Positions 1 to 8,443 of a stretch of DNA of 64,000 bases are shown here, piece after piece. The stretch comes from Limnovirga soli. GTDB lineage: Bacteria; Bacteroidota; Bacteroidia; Chitinophagales; Chitinophagaceae. The notes beneath the pieces are model-generated. The model saw only the letters and a program-made list of their open reading frames with translations. It was not told where the DNA came from and ran no database searches. Position 1 is the first letter of the stretch, and the number at the start of each line of letters is the position of its first letter. The stretch lies in NCBI RefSeq assembly GCF_013106755.1, contig NZ_WHPF01000005.1:62001-126000 (forward strand). The letters are read 5' to 3'. The position numbers and the translations under genes were made by a program.

Positions 1-273
1 ATAATTTTCATGAAAATGTATGCGTTGCAAGGGGCTATTAAAACCTTCAAATGTGCGCACATTTATTTTGAATGTAAATACCCTTTTATTGTTATCTAAA
101 AAACCCACTAATTGGTTTGATGTGCCTTTAATTAATTCCATTGGTGCCTCAGACCTAAAAGTTACCAAACCGTTGGTTGTTTGAAAAATGGCATTATTTT
201 GCCCAACAACAGTTAAGCCTGTAATTAGAAACACAAGTAAGGTTGTAATTGATATTTTATGCCTGTAATGCAT
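1..273 (-). CDS. YceI-like periplasmic protein, N-terminal part (runs off window)
   Basis: The 91 codons visible begin with an ATG at 273-271 and read through to the window edge with no stop. The product starts with a signal peptide (MHYRHKISITTLLVFLITG, then GLTVVGQ) followed by a beta-rich segment containing VTFRSEAPMELIKG and FTFKINVRTFEGF. This matches the start of the YceI/lipocalin-like fold, in which a beta barrel binds a long isoprenoid or lipid in the periplasm. A second YceI-like gene lies at 1624-2169. The two are separated by a DUF5777 gene and by a terminator plus repeat pair, so this copy may be transcribed separately. The family call rests on a partial sequence. Confidence 0.6.
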   Translation of the reverse strand, partial: MHYRHKISITTLLVFLITGLTVVGQNNAIFQTTNGLVTFRSEAPMELIKGTSNQLVGFLDNNKRVFTFKINVRTFEGFNSPLQRIHFHENY

Positions 274-422
274 TATACCTGTTTAAGTATGCTCAAACAT
301 AACATATTTACCTGTATAAAACAATGCATAAAAAGGCATTATAAGCTGATGTTAATCAACTTCAATCGTTAAAAATTCATTGCATTTGTACCCGGCTGTA
401 TAACCATTGGCATCGCCGCTTA

Positions 423-627
423 TGTCACTCACTGCACCGTTCCTCATTTATGGCGGCAATATTGTTATAAAAGAGGTTAAATGGTTAATTCCATTCGCTT
501 TTTCTGCAAAAAAATACCGGTATACATTAACACGTAATACCGGTGTTTTTTATATGATGCCCAAAGCGTAGAACGATGAACCGAGCGTGGCAAGTAAAGC
601 ATTATTTATATTCAACTGCCGGCTCCC
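423..627. repeat. Facing pair of TGCGACGCAA-family repeats (variant type)
   Basis: The gap 274-675 has no gene. Its left repeat (423-464) begins GTCACTCACTGCACCGTTCC and runs into a TATGGCGGCAATATTG module that recurs at 37301-37316. Its right repeat (571-600) reads GAACGATGAACCGAGCGTGG then CAAGTAAAGC, followed by GCCGGCTCCC near 618-627. The two halves point toward each other, with their CCGGC or AAGTAAAGC side outward. This is a variant of the family, with GAGCGTGGCAAG replacing TGCGACGCAAG. The terminator at 508-551 lies between the halves. Confidence 0.65.
508..551. terminator. Bidirectional rho-independent terminator
   Basis: The arms ACCGGTAT (516-523) and ATACCGGT (537-544) are extended by an A-run before and a T-run after, with one T-G pair at 515/545. 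This gives a stem of about 15 bp with a 13-nt loop. On the - strand it would end transcripts coming from the DUF5777 gene at 676-1602. Confidence 0.6.
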
Positions 628-675
628 AAATTAACTACCTAAACTACCTAGATAGTTGAGAAATTTTGCCCCATA

Positions 676-1602
676 TTAAGGGGTAGTTTTTGGCTTTACA
701 ATGGTAAATACCCTGGCTATATTAAAGCCAAAATGAATGCCACCATCGCCCCAACTATTGGTGGTTTCGTTTATAAATGTTCTTTCCGTCATACCGGTAC
801 TGTTACTTAACTGAAACTGAAATACGTGACCACCGGTTTCAATTTCGTACCCTACAGATAATGAGTTGTATGTACCAGGCATTTTACTATCGGGCAATTG
901 ATAATAGTATTCGGCGGTAAGGCTGGTCATTTTGGTAATTTTTATTCTTACCCCTGCTCCAATTGAGTATAAATCGTTGGGTATATTGCTGGTGGCAACT
1001 GTATTATAATGTACCATGGTAGGCATAACCTGTAAAGAAAAGCCGTTTCCAAACTTACGACCTATAAGCGCCTGATATACATAACTTGTTTTATCGCTGG
1101 CACGAGGTTTTACTGTAATGCCTAAATTTCTTTTTACAGCAGCAGTATCAGTAGCATACATAACACCTGCCAACAGGGTTACAGAAAGCGGCACATTTGT
1201 TTTGCCTGAAGATTGCCATAACAACCTGTATTTTAAAAAGCCATTGTATTGTTTTTCAAATGTACTTCTTCCACCACCTACAGTAAGGCGGTTGGTTATA
1301 CCATAATCTGCACCAATAAGCATAGAAGCATAATCAAACCCAAAAATATTATAAAAGCCCTGGTTAAGCGTACCAAAACGGTGCGATACCTTAAAATCTA
1401 ATACGCCGGCCTGCGTTGTTTCCAGTGTATGAGAATTAATTAAACGGCTGGTGGTAAATGTAGCTTCGGTGCGTTGTGTAGCACTTTTAGTTTTGTTTTT
1501 CATTTCAGCATCCAGCAAAGAATCAAGGTCTACGTTTTGCGCATAGGTATGCCCAACTAAAAGAGCAGTTAGGATGGAAACGATGAATTTTTTATTTATC
1601 AT
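676..1602 (-). CDS. DUF5777 family outer-membrane beta-barrel-like protein
   Basis: The 308-residue protein starts with a cleavable signal peptide (MINKKFIVSILTALLVGHTYAQ). After a short LDSLLDAE segment the rest is alternating beta strands (for example VLDFKVSHRFGTLNQG, LIGADYGITNRLTVGGG and MTSLTAEYYYQLPDSK), as expected of a barrel or porin-like protein. This is the DUF5777 family pattern. It follows a YceI gene on the same strand with a 21-bp gap, and haem c lipoprotein genes lie further upstream, so it is probably the last gene of that operon. The molecular function is unknown; an outer-membrane role in the same electron-transfer or lipid-handling process is inference. Confidence 0.7.
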   Translation of the reverse strand: MINKKFIVSILTALLVGHTYAQNVDLDSLLDAEMKNKTKSATQRTEATFTTSRLINSHTLETTQAGVLDFKVSHRFGTLNQGFYNIFGFDYASMLIGADYGITNRLTVGGGRSTFEKQYNGFLKYRLLWQSSGKTNVPLSVTLLAGVMYATDTAAVKRNLGITVKPRASDKTSYVYQALIGRKFGNGFSLQVMPTMVHYNTVATSNIPNDLYSIGAGVRIKITKMTSLTAEYYYQLPDSKMPGTYNSLSVGYEIETGGHVFQFQLSNSTGMTERTFINETTNSWGDGGIHFGFNIARVFTIVKPKTTP

Positions 1603-1623
1603 GGTCTATTTTTTTGGGGTTGA

Positions 1624-2169
1624 TTATCTTTTTTCGAAATCGCAATTAACAGTAATTTGAATATTATCGGATAATTTGCTTTGTACAAAAGACTGGCCCA
1701 TAATTTTATATTCCTTTCTATTTACGTTAAATACTGATTGTGCATTTAACTTACCACCTTTTATGGTAATTACGCCTTTTGCAGTTACTGGTTTGGTAAC
1801 ATCTTTAATAGTTAAATTACCACTAACCACCACATTATAAGATCCATCTTTAGCAAAGTTTACAGCCGAAATATCAGTTATTTTACCAGAAAAACCCGCT
1901 TTAGGAAACTTATCGGTTTCCATATAGTTTTCATCGTTAAAATGATCTTCCATGGCTTGTTTTGGGAAATGGAAGCTTTTAATAGCTACTTTAAAATCAA
2001 ATGTACCGGTAGTGCTATTTAACAGGCTAACTACTTCATTGTTATTGCCTTTAATATCTTCCATTTCGGTATGCGAATAGATAGAAATACTACCATTTCG
2101 GGTAATATAATCCTGTGCCATTACATGTGTTGTAACAAAAAGGCAAACTAATATTGCTATTGCTTTCAT
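1624..2169 (-). CDS. YceI family periplasmic protein
   Basis: The protein has about 181 residues. The ATG at 2169 gives a clean signal peptide (MKAIAILVCLFVTTHVMAQ); an ATG two codons upstream, at 2175, is also possible. YceI features are visible: FDFKVAIKSFHFPKQAMEDH, a DHFNDENYMETDKFP segment, a GFSGKI strand and NLTIKDVTKPVTAKG. Family members bind polyprenyl or similar lipids in a barrel cavity in the periplasm. In this phylum such genes often neighbour c-type cytochrome genes, as here (25-bp gap to the upstream monohaem protein). The ligand is not deducible from sequence. Confidence 0.82.
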   Translation of the reverse strand: MKAIAILVCLFVTTHVMAQDYITRNGSISIYSHTEMEDIKGNNNEVVSLLNSTTGTFDFKVAIKSFHFPKQAMEDHFNDENYMETDKFPKAGFSGKITDISAVNFAKDGSYNVVVSGNLTIKDVTKPVTAKGVITIKGGKLNAQSVFNVNRKEYKIMGQSFVQSKLSDNIQITVNCDFEKR

Positions 2170-2193
2170 AAACATTTATTTTAAGATTGAAAT

Positions 2194-2568
2194 TTAATTT
2201 TGTGGAGCGCCTCTGTTAACCCAGGCACTAAATTTATTTATTTCACAGTCAGACAACTTGGCGCCACCTTTAGGCATGGCAGATGTTGAGCCGTCTTGTA
2301 TTAAGCACGACATTAATATGCCAAAATCTGCATAATCTTTTATAGTTGCATAATCTGTAAGTACAATTCCACCACCCAAATCGGCAGTACCGCTATGGCA
2401 GCTATAGCATGATGCTGCCATAATATTTTCCAGTTCAACGCTTAATCTAACGGTAGTTGTATCGCAGGTAACTGCCGGATAAACCACATCGGCTTTATCG
2501 TAATAGCAGCTATTAAAGAATATAAGTGAAATAAAAGTGAGGAGCCCAATTACTGAAATCTTTTTCAT
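2194..2568 (-). CDS. Small monohaem c-type cytochrome lipoprotein
   Basis: The 124-residue protein has a lipoprotein signal peptide ending FFNSC (Cys21) and a single haem c attachment motif C54-Y-S-C57-H58. AMPKGG further on is a plausible distal Met ligand. The C-terminal CEINKFSAWVNRGAPQ resembles the end of the cytochrome domains in the upstream gene at 2755-3465, so the two are probably related by duplication. Expected location is the periplasmic face of a membrane, with a role in electron transfer. The redox partner is unknown. It shares the strand with, and lies between, the two-domain cytochrome and a YceI gene. Confidence 0.75.
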   Translation of the reverse strand: MKKISVIGLLTFISLIFFNSCYYDKADVVYPAVTCDTTTVRLSVELENIMAASCYSCHSGTADLGGGIVLTDYATIKDYADFGILMSCLIQDGSTSAMPKGGAKLSDCEINKFSAWVNRGAPQN

Positions 2569-2754
2569 TTTTTAATTTTATTTAATGAACAAGTCGGATT
2601 GAAATATTTATGGTTGAAGAAAATTTGTTTGGATTTGTCTTTTACAAAGTAGTTAAAATATCTTAACTCAGGTTTTGCATAAGCGCATTAGTTATTACAA
2701 ATTTAGTGATTATCAAAGTCATAGCCCATCATATCGCTACTTCAAATTATGTTA

Positions 2755-3465
2755 TTAATTGTTGGGCGTTCCGGCATCAATCCATTTTTGCAATTGTTGT
2801 ATATTACAATCACTTAATGTACCAGATGGGGGCATTGCAATATAACCTGGTGCTTTGTTAATTGCACCCATTAAACGGCCATTCAATGCTACAGTTTTAA
2901 CACCAGCATAAGTTGATAGATTTATTCCGCCACTTGCATTGGTACCCGAATGGCAGCCTGTACAATTTGTTGTCATTATTGGCGCAACAGCACCACTATA
3001 TGAAAAAACAGCACTATCACAACCTGCACAATTAGTTGTGTTTTGAGCTCCTTCCTCTATCCATTTACTAATCAGGCTAATTTGGTCGGCAGTAAAATCA
3101 GTATATCCTTTGGGGGGCATTTCTCCTGATTTAATTACCTGCAAAATCTTACTTGCATCGGGGTTACCTGGCTTTACGCCCTTTTTTGTGATATTGGCAT
3201 AAGTGTCAAATACATAACCCTCAGCTTTTGTTTTACTATCATGGCAACCACTAATAGCACAGCCACTTTGAAATAGAGGTAAAATATCACCTTCAAAACA
3301 TACCAAAGAACTACCTCCTGTACCACCACCGGTTCCTGTAGTGTCGGTTCCTCCTCCGTTATTATTTCCTCCTCCGCTTCCGGAATCATCAGGATTTACT
3401 ACTTGGTGTTTACAGGCAAAAAACAAACCTGCAACTAATGCAATCAGCATAATTGGCTTTTTCAT
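2755..3465 (-). CDS. Two-domain c-type cytochrome lipoprotein with one CX4CH site
   Basis: The start at 3465 gives a lipoprotein signal peptide (MKKPIMLIALVAGLFFAC, Cys18). An in-frame ATG 18 codons upstream adds an unlikely polar tail. A Gly/Asn/Thr-rich linker (residues 27-53) is followed by two similar domains. The first has C69-AISG-C74-H75, a CX4CH spacing, with EMPPKG as probable distal ligand (Met116). The second has C168-TG-C171-H172 with AMPPSG (Met211). An extra C146-AGC149-D lies between them. Each domain ends in a KWIxxG motif. Likely a membrane-anchored electron carrier. Whether the CX4CH site carries haem is not certain from sequence. Confidence 0.75.
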   Translation of the reverse strand: MKKPIMLIALVAGLFFACKHQVVNPDDSGSGGGNNNGGGTDTTGTGGGTGGSSLVCFEGDILPLFQSGCAISGCHDSKTKAEGYVFDTYANITKKGVKPGNPDASKILQVIKSGEMPPKGYTDFTADQISLISKWIEEGAQNTTNCAGCDSAVFSYSGAVAPIMTTNCTGCHSGTNASGGINLSTYAGVKTVALNGRLMGAINKAPGYIAMPPSGTLSDCNIQQLQKWIDAGTPNN

Positions 3466-3484
3466 GACATGAATTTTAAAACGG

Positions 3485-3895
3485 TTACTTAACAATGATG
3501 CCCTGGTTGATAATAACATCGCTTAAAAAGCCGGTACAAACACCTTTAAAAGTAATAGTACTGCCTTTAGCAATTGTGCCAGGGTTTTCTTTAAATGTAC
3601 AATTCACGCCAAATAGAGGATCGTTTGATTTTAAGTAAACAACGGTTTCACCCGCCTGATTTTGTTTGGTTTCGGTTACCTCGCCGGTAACCTGAATAGC
3701 TTTATTGAGATAAAGGGCATTAGCTCTTTGTTCGCTTAGGTTAAAAGAATCGAAAATAGCAATAGCGGTAATCTCCAGCCCCTTTTCACCAGCTACATTT
3801 CTGGCAGGTTTATTCCACATATAATAGCCATAAATACTACCAAATAATATTGTGGCCAGAACTACTATAAGTGCTATTTTCTTTTTAGATTTCAT
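3485..3895 (-). CDS. Membrane-anchored OB-fold (tRNA_anti-like) protein
   Basis: The start at 3895 (MKSKKKIALIVVLATILFGS) gives a basic N-terminus and one membrane segment. An ATG six codons upstream is possible but less likely. The remainder, from about residue 50, looks like an OB-fold: IQVTGEVTETKQNQAG, VVYLKSND, GVNCTFKE, ITFKGVCTGFLSDVIINQGIIV. This pattern is typical of the tRNA_anti-like family in Bacteroidota, whose role is unknown. It begins the - strand cluster of cytochrome, YceI and DUF5777 genes and lies 19 bp from the cytochrome gene. Nucleic-acid binding is unlikely for an exported domain. Confidence 0.65.
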   Translation of the reverse strand: MKSKKKIALIVVLATILFGSIYGYYMWNKPARNVAGEKGLEITAIAIFDSFNLSEQRANALYLNKAIQVTGEVTETKQNQAGETVVYLKSNDPLFGVNCTFKENPGTIAKGSTITFKGVCTGFLSDVIINQGIIVK

Positions 3896-3999
3896 AATTA
3901 TATTGTATGACAAAATAATGCCAGTTTTGAGGATTGTACAACTGTACTAAACCGAGACGGCAAAAAATACCGCTAAACCGGTAAAAGATGGGGTTAGAA

Positions 4000-4617
4000 C
4001 TATGATTTAACATACTGCTGCACCGGTAACCTGTTGGCCAAACTTCGGGCCAGCGTCATTTCATCGGCGTATTCCAGTTCACCTCCAAATGCAATACCCC
4101 TGGCAATGGTGGTTACCGTACATGGTGTGTTCTGCAGCTTTTTTTGAATATAATAAATGGTGGTATCGCCCTGAATATTTGGGCTTAGGGCAAATATCAA
4201 CTCGCTGATTGATTCGGTTTCAATTCTATGGATAAGGGATGAAATATTCAATTGATCTGGCCCAATACCATCCAAAGGAGAGATAATGCCCCCCAAAATA
4301 TGATAGGTACCATTAAACTGCTGTGTACTTTCAATGGCAATAACATCTCGCAAATTTTCTACTACGCAAATCATTTGCTGGTTGCGGGCACTATTGGCAC
4401 AAATTGCGCAAAAATCGCCATCGCTTATATTGTGGCAACGGCGGCAAAACTTTACCTCTTTACGCATTTTGGCAATGGTTTCACTAAAATGCGTTACAAT
4501 TTCTGTATCCTGCTTTAACAGGTGTAATACCATACGCAATGCTGTTTTCTTTCCAATACCGGGCAGCTTGGCAAATTCATTTACAGCATTTTCAAGTAGT
4601 AAAGATGGTAATTGCAT
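4000..4617 (-). CDS. recR: Recombination protein RecR
   Basis: The 205-residue protein is full length for RecR, which acts with RecF/RecO to load RecA at gaps. Visible parts are the helix-hairpin-helix KLPGIGKKTALRM near the N-terminus, the zinc-finger cysteines in CRRCHNISDGDFCAIC, and the Toprim domain beginning MICVVENLRDVIAIE and containing YHILGGIISPLDGIGP. The C-terminal part has TTIARGIAFGGELEYAD, a normal Walker-B-like RecR ending. The start matches the family (MxxPSxLLExAVNEF). A TATATTTG promoter box ends only 5 nt before this ATG. Confidence 0.96.
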   Translation of the reverse strand: MQLPSLLLENAVNEFAKLPGIGKKTALRMVLHLLKQDTEIVTHFSETIAKMRKEVKFCRRCHNISDGDFCAICANSARNQQMICVVENLRDVIAIESTQQFNGTYHILGGIISPLDGIGPDQLNISSLIHRIETESISELIFALSPNIQGDTTIYYIQKKLQNTPCTVTTIARGIAFGGELEYADEMTLARSLANRLPVQQYVKS

Positions 4618-4622
4618 ACATG

Positions 4623-4630
4623 CAAATATA
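4623..4630 (-). promoter_or_regulatory. -7 box TATATTTG of recR (possible leaderless start)
   Basis: On the - strand TATATTTG matches the Bacteroidota -7 consensus TAnnTTTG. Only 5 nt (CATGT) separate it from the recR ATG, so transcription would begin at or within a base or two of the start codon. No clear -33 element is visible. Confidence 0.5.
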
Positions 4631-4725
4631 TGCCAGAGATGTTTGTGCTTTACTAAAAGCTAATACCCTGTAGCGGGTAGTTTGGCATATACTGTATTTC
4701 TTATATTAGTGCAGCAATAAAAAAT

Positions 4726-5139
4726 ATGGCAACCATTATCACTTTGCGCTTAGCTATTTATCGATTCGCCCTTTTAGTACTCATATTCATCTGCGGTGTG
4801 GTGTTTAACAGCTGCTTTCTATTGGATAACAGTGGAGAAATACTATACAGTAAAGACATCTACACCATTCGAAAAAAGAATTTATTTAGCTACTATAAGG
4901 CATCACCAGATTTATTTGTGGCTACTGATAAGGGAGAGATTAAGATTAACTTGAACGCCTTTGGTAAAATCAACATTGCACAGGAAAAAATTACCCATAT
5001 CGATATCCGACAAATTACGCAGGATTCAGTGGACATTTATTGCAGCACCAACGATACAACAGTTGCGATGAAGGAGGAAGTTTTCCATGTAAACATTAAA
5101 AAAGCAGTAGATAGCATTTTGCAGCAACAGCACCGCTAA
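4726..5139 (+). CDS. Hypothetical lipoprotein
   Basis: I do not recognise this 137-residue protein. It has a long hydrophobic N-terminal segment (ALLVLIFICGVVFNSC) ending in a plausible lipobox cysteine near residue 30. A mixed polar region follows, with KDIYTIRKKNLFSYYKASPD, FGKINIAQEKITHIDIRQ and DSVDIYCSTNDTT. It stands alone between recR (divergent) and a long intergenic region. Codon use resembles the neighbours, so it is probably a real gene. Nothing in the sequence indicates its function. Confidence 0.5.
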   Translation: MATIITLRLAIYRFALLVLIFICGVVFNSCFLLDNSGEILYSKDIYTIRKKNLFSYYKASPDLFVATDKGEIKINLNAFGKINIAQEKITHIDIRQITQDSVDIYCSTNDTTVAMKEEVFHVNIKKAVDSILQQQHR

Positions 5140-5175
5140 TTATACATGAGTGTCCAAATTGACTGGCTCTTTACC

Positions 5176-5227
5176 GAACCCTGCAGTGTGCGACGCAACG
5201 GATGCCGGGCATTTTTATTAGCCCGGC
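5176..5227 (-). repeat. TGCGACGCAA-family repeat copy with GC hairpin
   Basis: GAACCCTGCAGTGTGCGACG (5176-5195) continues CAACGGATGCCGGGC. The core TGCGACGCAA is at 5189-5198. The left part GAACCCTG is the module also used in the 8444, 15120 and 31008 copies. GCCGGGC (5204-5210) pairs with GCCCGGC (5221-5227) across a 10-nt loop, giving a 7-bp hairpin 65 nt beyond the preceding gene. Confidence 0.75.
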
Positions 5228-5883
5228 CCACAAAAAAGCCCATTTTATTAAAAAAAATATACCGCCTTACAAATAGTAAAATGTTTAAAATACTAATTCC
5301 CGTCATGTTTTTCTTTTCACTCACTTTTTGACAAGGCAAATCAAATGGCTTTTATAAAACAGAATTTCATTGAGAATTAATTGATTAGCAATAGCCTGCG
5401 ACAATAACAATTGTTAGCTTTAAACGCTTATCTGGCTTGCATTTGCTGTTGATAAGAATCATAATATTTTTTATCGTTAAACAAACAATTAATACGTAAA
5501 TTGCATACAGTAGAATTAAGCGAGAGCTATTAGATTTTTAACGATTGCCATACTTTTTATTGTACCCAAATTGCCGTATATGAAAGCCAATTCATTTTTA
5601 AATGCTTTGCATGCCAATAGTTTTTCGCATGTAACATTTTACAAATCAAACACAGGTAAACAATACCCACCCAAATTAAGCCCAAGGCATATTAGCAGAA
5701 GAAATTTATTACTTTTCTCTGTTGTGTACTATTCCATACTTAGTCTGGTGCTGCTAAAAATGATAGTGTAACAATTAGCCTTTTACTGCCACATCAATTT
5801 TATTTGGTTTTGTTTAACCATTTCCTGTTCTTTTTACTAAATAGTTGTACTTGTTTACAGGCTTTGTACTAAGGCCTGGCATC

Positions 5884-5903
5884 GTTGTGTCACTCACTTG
5901 TAC
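5884..5903 (+). repeat. Variant repeat GTGTCACTCACTTGTAC
   Basis: GTTGTGTCACTCACTTGTAC shares the ACTTGTAC end of the main family but replaces the TTGCGTCGCAC core with TTGTGTCACTC. The same variant occurs at 27043 and 54616. Confidence 0.55.
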
Positions 5904-5968
5904 TGTTGCACGCCTGGCAACAATAAGCACATTTTGTTAATTAGTATCTTTAGGGCCAAACTATTTAT

Positions 5969-6445
5969 ATGGCAGAGGATTTACACATTATTCTGGGAAC
6001 TAAGGAAGAACAATACAAAACCCTGATACCCCAAATTGCAGCATTACTGCAGGGCGAACCAGATTTGGTTGCCAATATGGCCAATACCGTAGCCGCCTTA
6101 AAAGAGCAATTTGGTTGGTTTTGGATAGGGTTTTATATCGTAAAAAATGAAGAGTTGGTGTTAGGCCCTTTTCAGGGGCCGGTAGCATGTACACGTATTC
6201 GTAAAGGCCGTGGCGTTTGCGGTAGCAGCTGGGCACAGGCCACCACCTTAATTGTACCAGATGTAGAACAGTTTCCCGGCCATATTGCCTGTAGCAGTTT
6301 ATCTAAAAGTGAAATTGTAGTACCTGTACTGCGCAATAACGAAGTAGTAGCAGTGCTTGATGTGGACAGTTCATCACTAAACAGTTTTGATACTATAGAC
6401 CAACAATACCTTGAACAGATAGTTAATCTGGTTAATTTTTCTTAG
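5969..6445 (+). CDS. msrC: Free methionine-(R)-sulfoxide reductase, GAF domain
   Basis: A 158-residue single GAF-domain protein of the fRMsr (YebR/MsrC) family, which reduces free methionine-(R)-sulfoxide in the cytoplasm. The three family cysteines are present: C74 (PVACTRI), C84 (RGVCGSS) and C108 (HIACSS), with the same relative spacing as in the well-studied bacterial enzymes. The substrate-pocket segment FGWFWIGFYIV and the C-terminal VLDVDSSSLNSFD are also characteristic. Its last 14 bases overlap the 3' end of the convergent DUF3179 gene. A TATCTTTA box at 5945-5952 is a possible promoter. Confidence 0.9.
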   Translation: MAEDLHIILGTKEEQYKTLIPQIAALLQGEPDLVANMANTVAALKEQFGWFWIGFYIVKNEELVLGPFQGPVACTRIRKGRGVCGSSWAQATTLIVPDVEQFPGHIACSSLSKSEIVVPVLRNNEVVAVLDVDSSSLNSFDTIDQQYLEQIVNLVNFS

Positions 6446-7622
6446 CTATATATTTTTGCGTAGCAGGCTGAAAAGCAAGCCAGGAATGCCAGAACTCCTG
6501 AGAAGCAGGAAGGGCTTGTAAGCTTTGCCCCTTTAATGGCCCGCTAATACAAATACCATCATTGTTCCATTTAGATTGTGTGGTATAATCTGTAAGAGTA
6601 TCTTTTATTATAGCAAACGTCAAAGGCTGATTATTTACCATCCTGCTCCACACATGAAAAGTAGCAGTATCTTTTTCTATAGTTATTAAAACCGGCTGTT
6701 GATTAATATTATCTTCTATTATTTTGGCCTGCACCAGATCATTCCAGTCGTAAGCCCTAGAAATACCCTGTGCCGTTACCCCTACCACCCATGATTTCAT
6801 TTTCCAGGATCCTGTATCTCTTTTTTCCAGACTGCTATTCAATATGCCTTTATCGTAACCGGCAAGGCTGTCGTATTCTTTGGTATATAAACTATCGGGC
6901 TGCAAAATTTTTGAATCAGGATATACACGTAGCCATGCCGCTAATGTGGATTGTCGAGAAGGAAATTCGCTAAGTTTTGTGCCCTTTAATGCGCCTGTGA
7001 TGGCTTCGCCGGTAGACTGCCGCCACCAGCTTTTGGTACTAGCATCTTCAAACATGGCATTAAAATGATCCATGCCAACTAACCTGAACTCCTCCTTTTT
7101 TCCGTTTACCATGGGGCTAAATACACGTCCGGTTCTGCAAACGGTACAATAAGTAACCATAACAGGTATGCCGGCAATGGTATCCTGTACCTGGTGATGG
7201 TACCCGATTATTTCAATGGGGTATGCTTTGGCCTGACCATTTATGGCTATGCCTATGACTAATTTATCGGGATCAACCTTATTTTCGGCAATGCCAACAA
7301 GGTTTTTGTTGGTGGGCTGATAAAACATTTTATCGGCCAGAAATTTAAAATTAAAGGCATAAAATATGCCCACATACACTACAAAAAAAATGAGAAGCAA
7401 TGCTTTGCTTAATTTGCTGCTATTGGGTATTACAATTACCAGTGGTATAACTAAAAGCAACCATAAAATAATACGGATATACCAGATGTACTGGTCTAAA
7501 AAATAGGCAATATCAATAGTATTGGCTTGCTGACTACCGGGAAATGGCATAATAAAATACACCCGCAATATTTCTACCGCAACCAATAAAATTAACCCAA
7601 GCCAGAGGAGTGATTTTTTCAT
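6432..7622 (-). CDS. DUF3179 domain-containing membrane protein
   Basis: The 396-residue protein has an N-terminal hydrophobic helix, two or three further membrane segments up to about residue 115 (YIWYIRIILWLLLVIPLVIVI and ALLLIFFVVYVGIFYAF), then a DUF3179 domain. Characteristic segments are GIAINGQAKAYPIEIIGYHHQVQDTIAG, PVMVTYCTVCRTGRVFSP and LVGMDHFNAMFEDASTKSWWRQSTGEA (each quoted here as family landmarks). The CTVC pair is conserved in the family. The function is not established; the domain is probably extracytoplasmic. The gene is convergent with msrC and overlaps it by 14 bp. Confidence 0.82.
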   Translation of the reverse strand: MKKSLLWLGLILLVAVEILRVYFIMPFPGSQQANTIDIAYFLDQYIWYIRIILWLLLVIPLVIVIPNSSKLSKALLLIFFVVYVGIFYAFNFKFLADKMFYQPTNKNLVGIAENKVDPDKLVIGIAINGQAKAYPIEIIGYHHQVQDTIAGIPVMVTYCTVCRTGRVFSPMVNGKKEEFRLVGMDHFNAMFEDASTKSWWRQSTGEAITGALKGTKLSEFPSRQSTLAAWLRVYPDSKILQPDSLYTKEYDSLAGYDKGILNSSLEKRDTGSWKMKSWVVGVTAQGISRAYDWNDLVQAKIIEDNINQQPVLITIEKDTATFHVWSRMVNNQPLTFAIIKDTLTDYTTQSKWNNDGICISGPLKGQSLQALPASQEFWHSWLAFQPATQKYIAKKN

Positions 7623-7662
7623 AACAGGTTATTTTTTATAAGATAACAGTAAAAAAATTCAC

Positions 7663-8319
7663 TTAAAAAGTAGCCAATACAGTAACGCCACCTTGCACTA
7701 CCTGATTAAGTTGTACATTAATAGTGGTTCCTAACGGCAGCAATACATCTACCCTACTGCCAAATTTTATAAAACCCATTTCGTTACATTGCTTTACTTC
7801 TGTACCTACTTTTAGATAGTTACATATTCTTTTGGCCAGTGCGCCTGCAATTTGTTTTACCAATATCGTGCCTTTGGCATTTTCTAATACCACACTATGC
7901 CTTTCATTTTCAGTTGAAGATTTAGGATGCCAGGCTACCAGATATTTGCCCTTATGGTATTGGCTATATTTTACTACACCGTTAATAGGGTTGCGGTTAA
8001 CATGCACATTGGCGGGGCTCATAAAAATGCTTACCTGCACCCTTTTATCGTTAAAGTATTCAACATCGGTAATTTCTTCAATTACTACCACTTTACCATC
8101 TGCGGGGCAAATAATCTGGTTATCGTTAATGGTTAATTTTCTGTTGGGAATTCTAAAAAAAGAAATGAGAAACAGAAACACAAATAAGGTTACAATAAAA
8201 ATTGCTACTGCCAGCCAGGGCATGGCAGCACTTAAAAAATTAAAGGAAACAATATTAATTATTCCAAACAGTAAAGCACCGATGCCAATGGATTGATATC
8301 CTTCTCTATGAATTGTCAT
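7663..8319 (-). CDS. psd: Phosphatidylserine decarboxylase, short type
   Basis: Psd converts phosphatidylserine to phosphatidylethanolamine. This 218-residue protein is the short, archaeal-like class. Two N-terminal hydrophobic segments (residues 11-31 and 34-55) anchor it. CPADGKVVVIEE (Asp73), a VHVNRNPINGVV segment (His106) and FGSRVDVLLP follow. The Gly187-Ser188 bond is the expected self-cleavage site producing the pyruvoyl group. A phospholipid gene, cdsA, lies upstream on the same strand, which fits CDP-diacylglycerol to phosphatidylserine to phosphatidylethanolamine; pssA is not in the window. Confidence 0.92.
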   Translation of the reverse strand: MTIHREGYQSIGIGALLFGIINIVSFNFLSAAMPWLAVAIFIVTLFVFLFLISFFRIPNRKLTINDNQIICPADGKVVVIEEITDVEYFNDKRVQVSIFMSPANVHVNRNPINGVVKYSQYHKGKYLVAWHPKSSTENERHSVVLENAKGTILVKQIAGALAKRICNYLKVGTEVKQCNEMGFIKFGSRVDVLLPLGTTINVQLNQVVQGGVTVLATF

Positions 8320-8443
8320 GCAATAAATTTGAATGGCAAATATAGGCTAAGACATAGAAGGTGCAAAGCAGTGTTAGAATGGGAATAATTTTAGCAGGTA
8401 GCCGGCATCTTTGCCTGTTTTGCCTTTAGCCCAATAGCGAACA

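Larger units (their letters stand above)
5140..5968. other. 829-base gap without a convincing gene
   Basis: The stretch holds a repeat copy with a hairpin at 5176-5227 and a second variant at 5884-5903. The remainder, about 5230-5880, is AT-rich. A 66-codon open frame at 5571-5771 has a hydrophobic end but no recognisable family or clear start signal, and I do not annotate it as a gene. I see no tRNA or riboswitch here. Confidence 0.5.

Noticed and set aside
5571-5771. 66-codon frame in the 829-base gap
   Set aside because: No family, no promoter box and no start evidence; hydrophobic only at its end.
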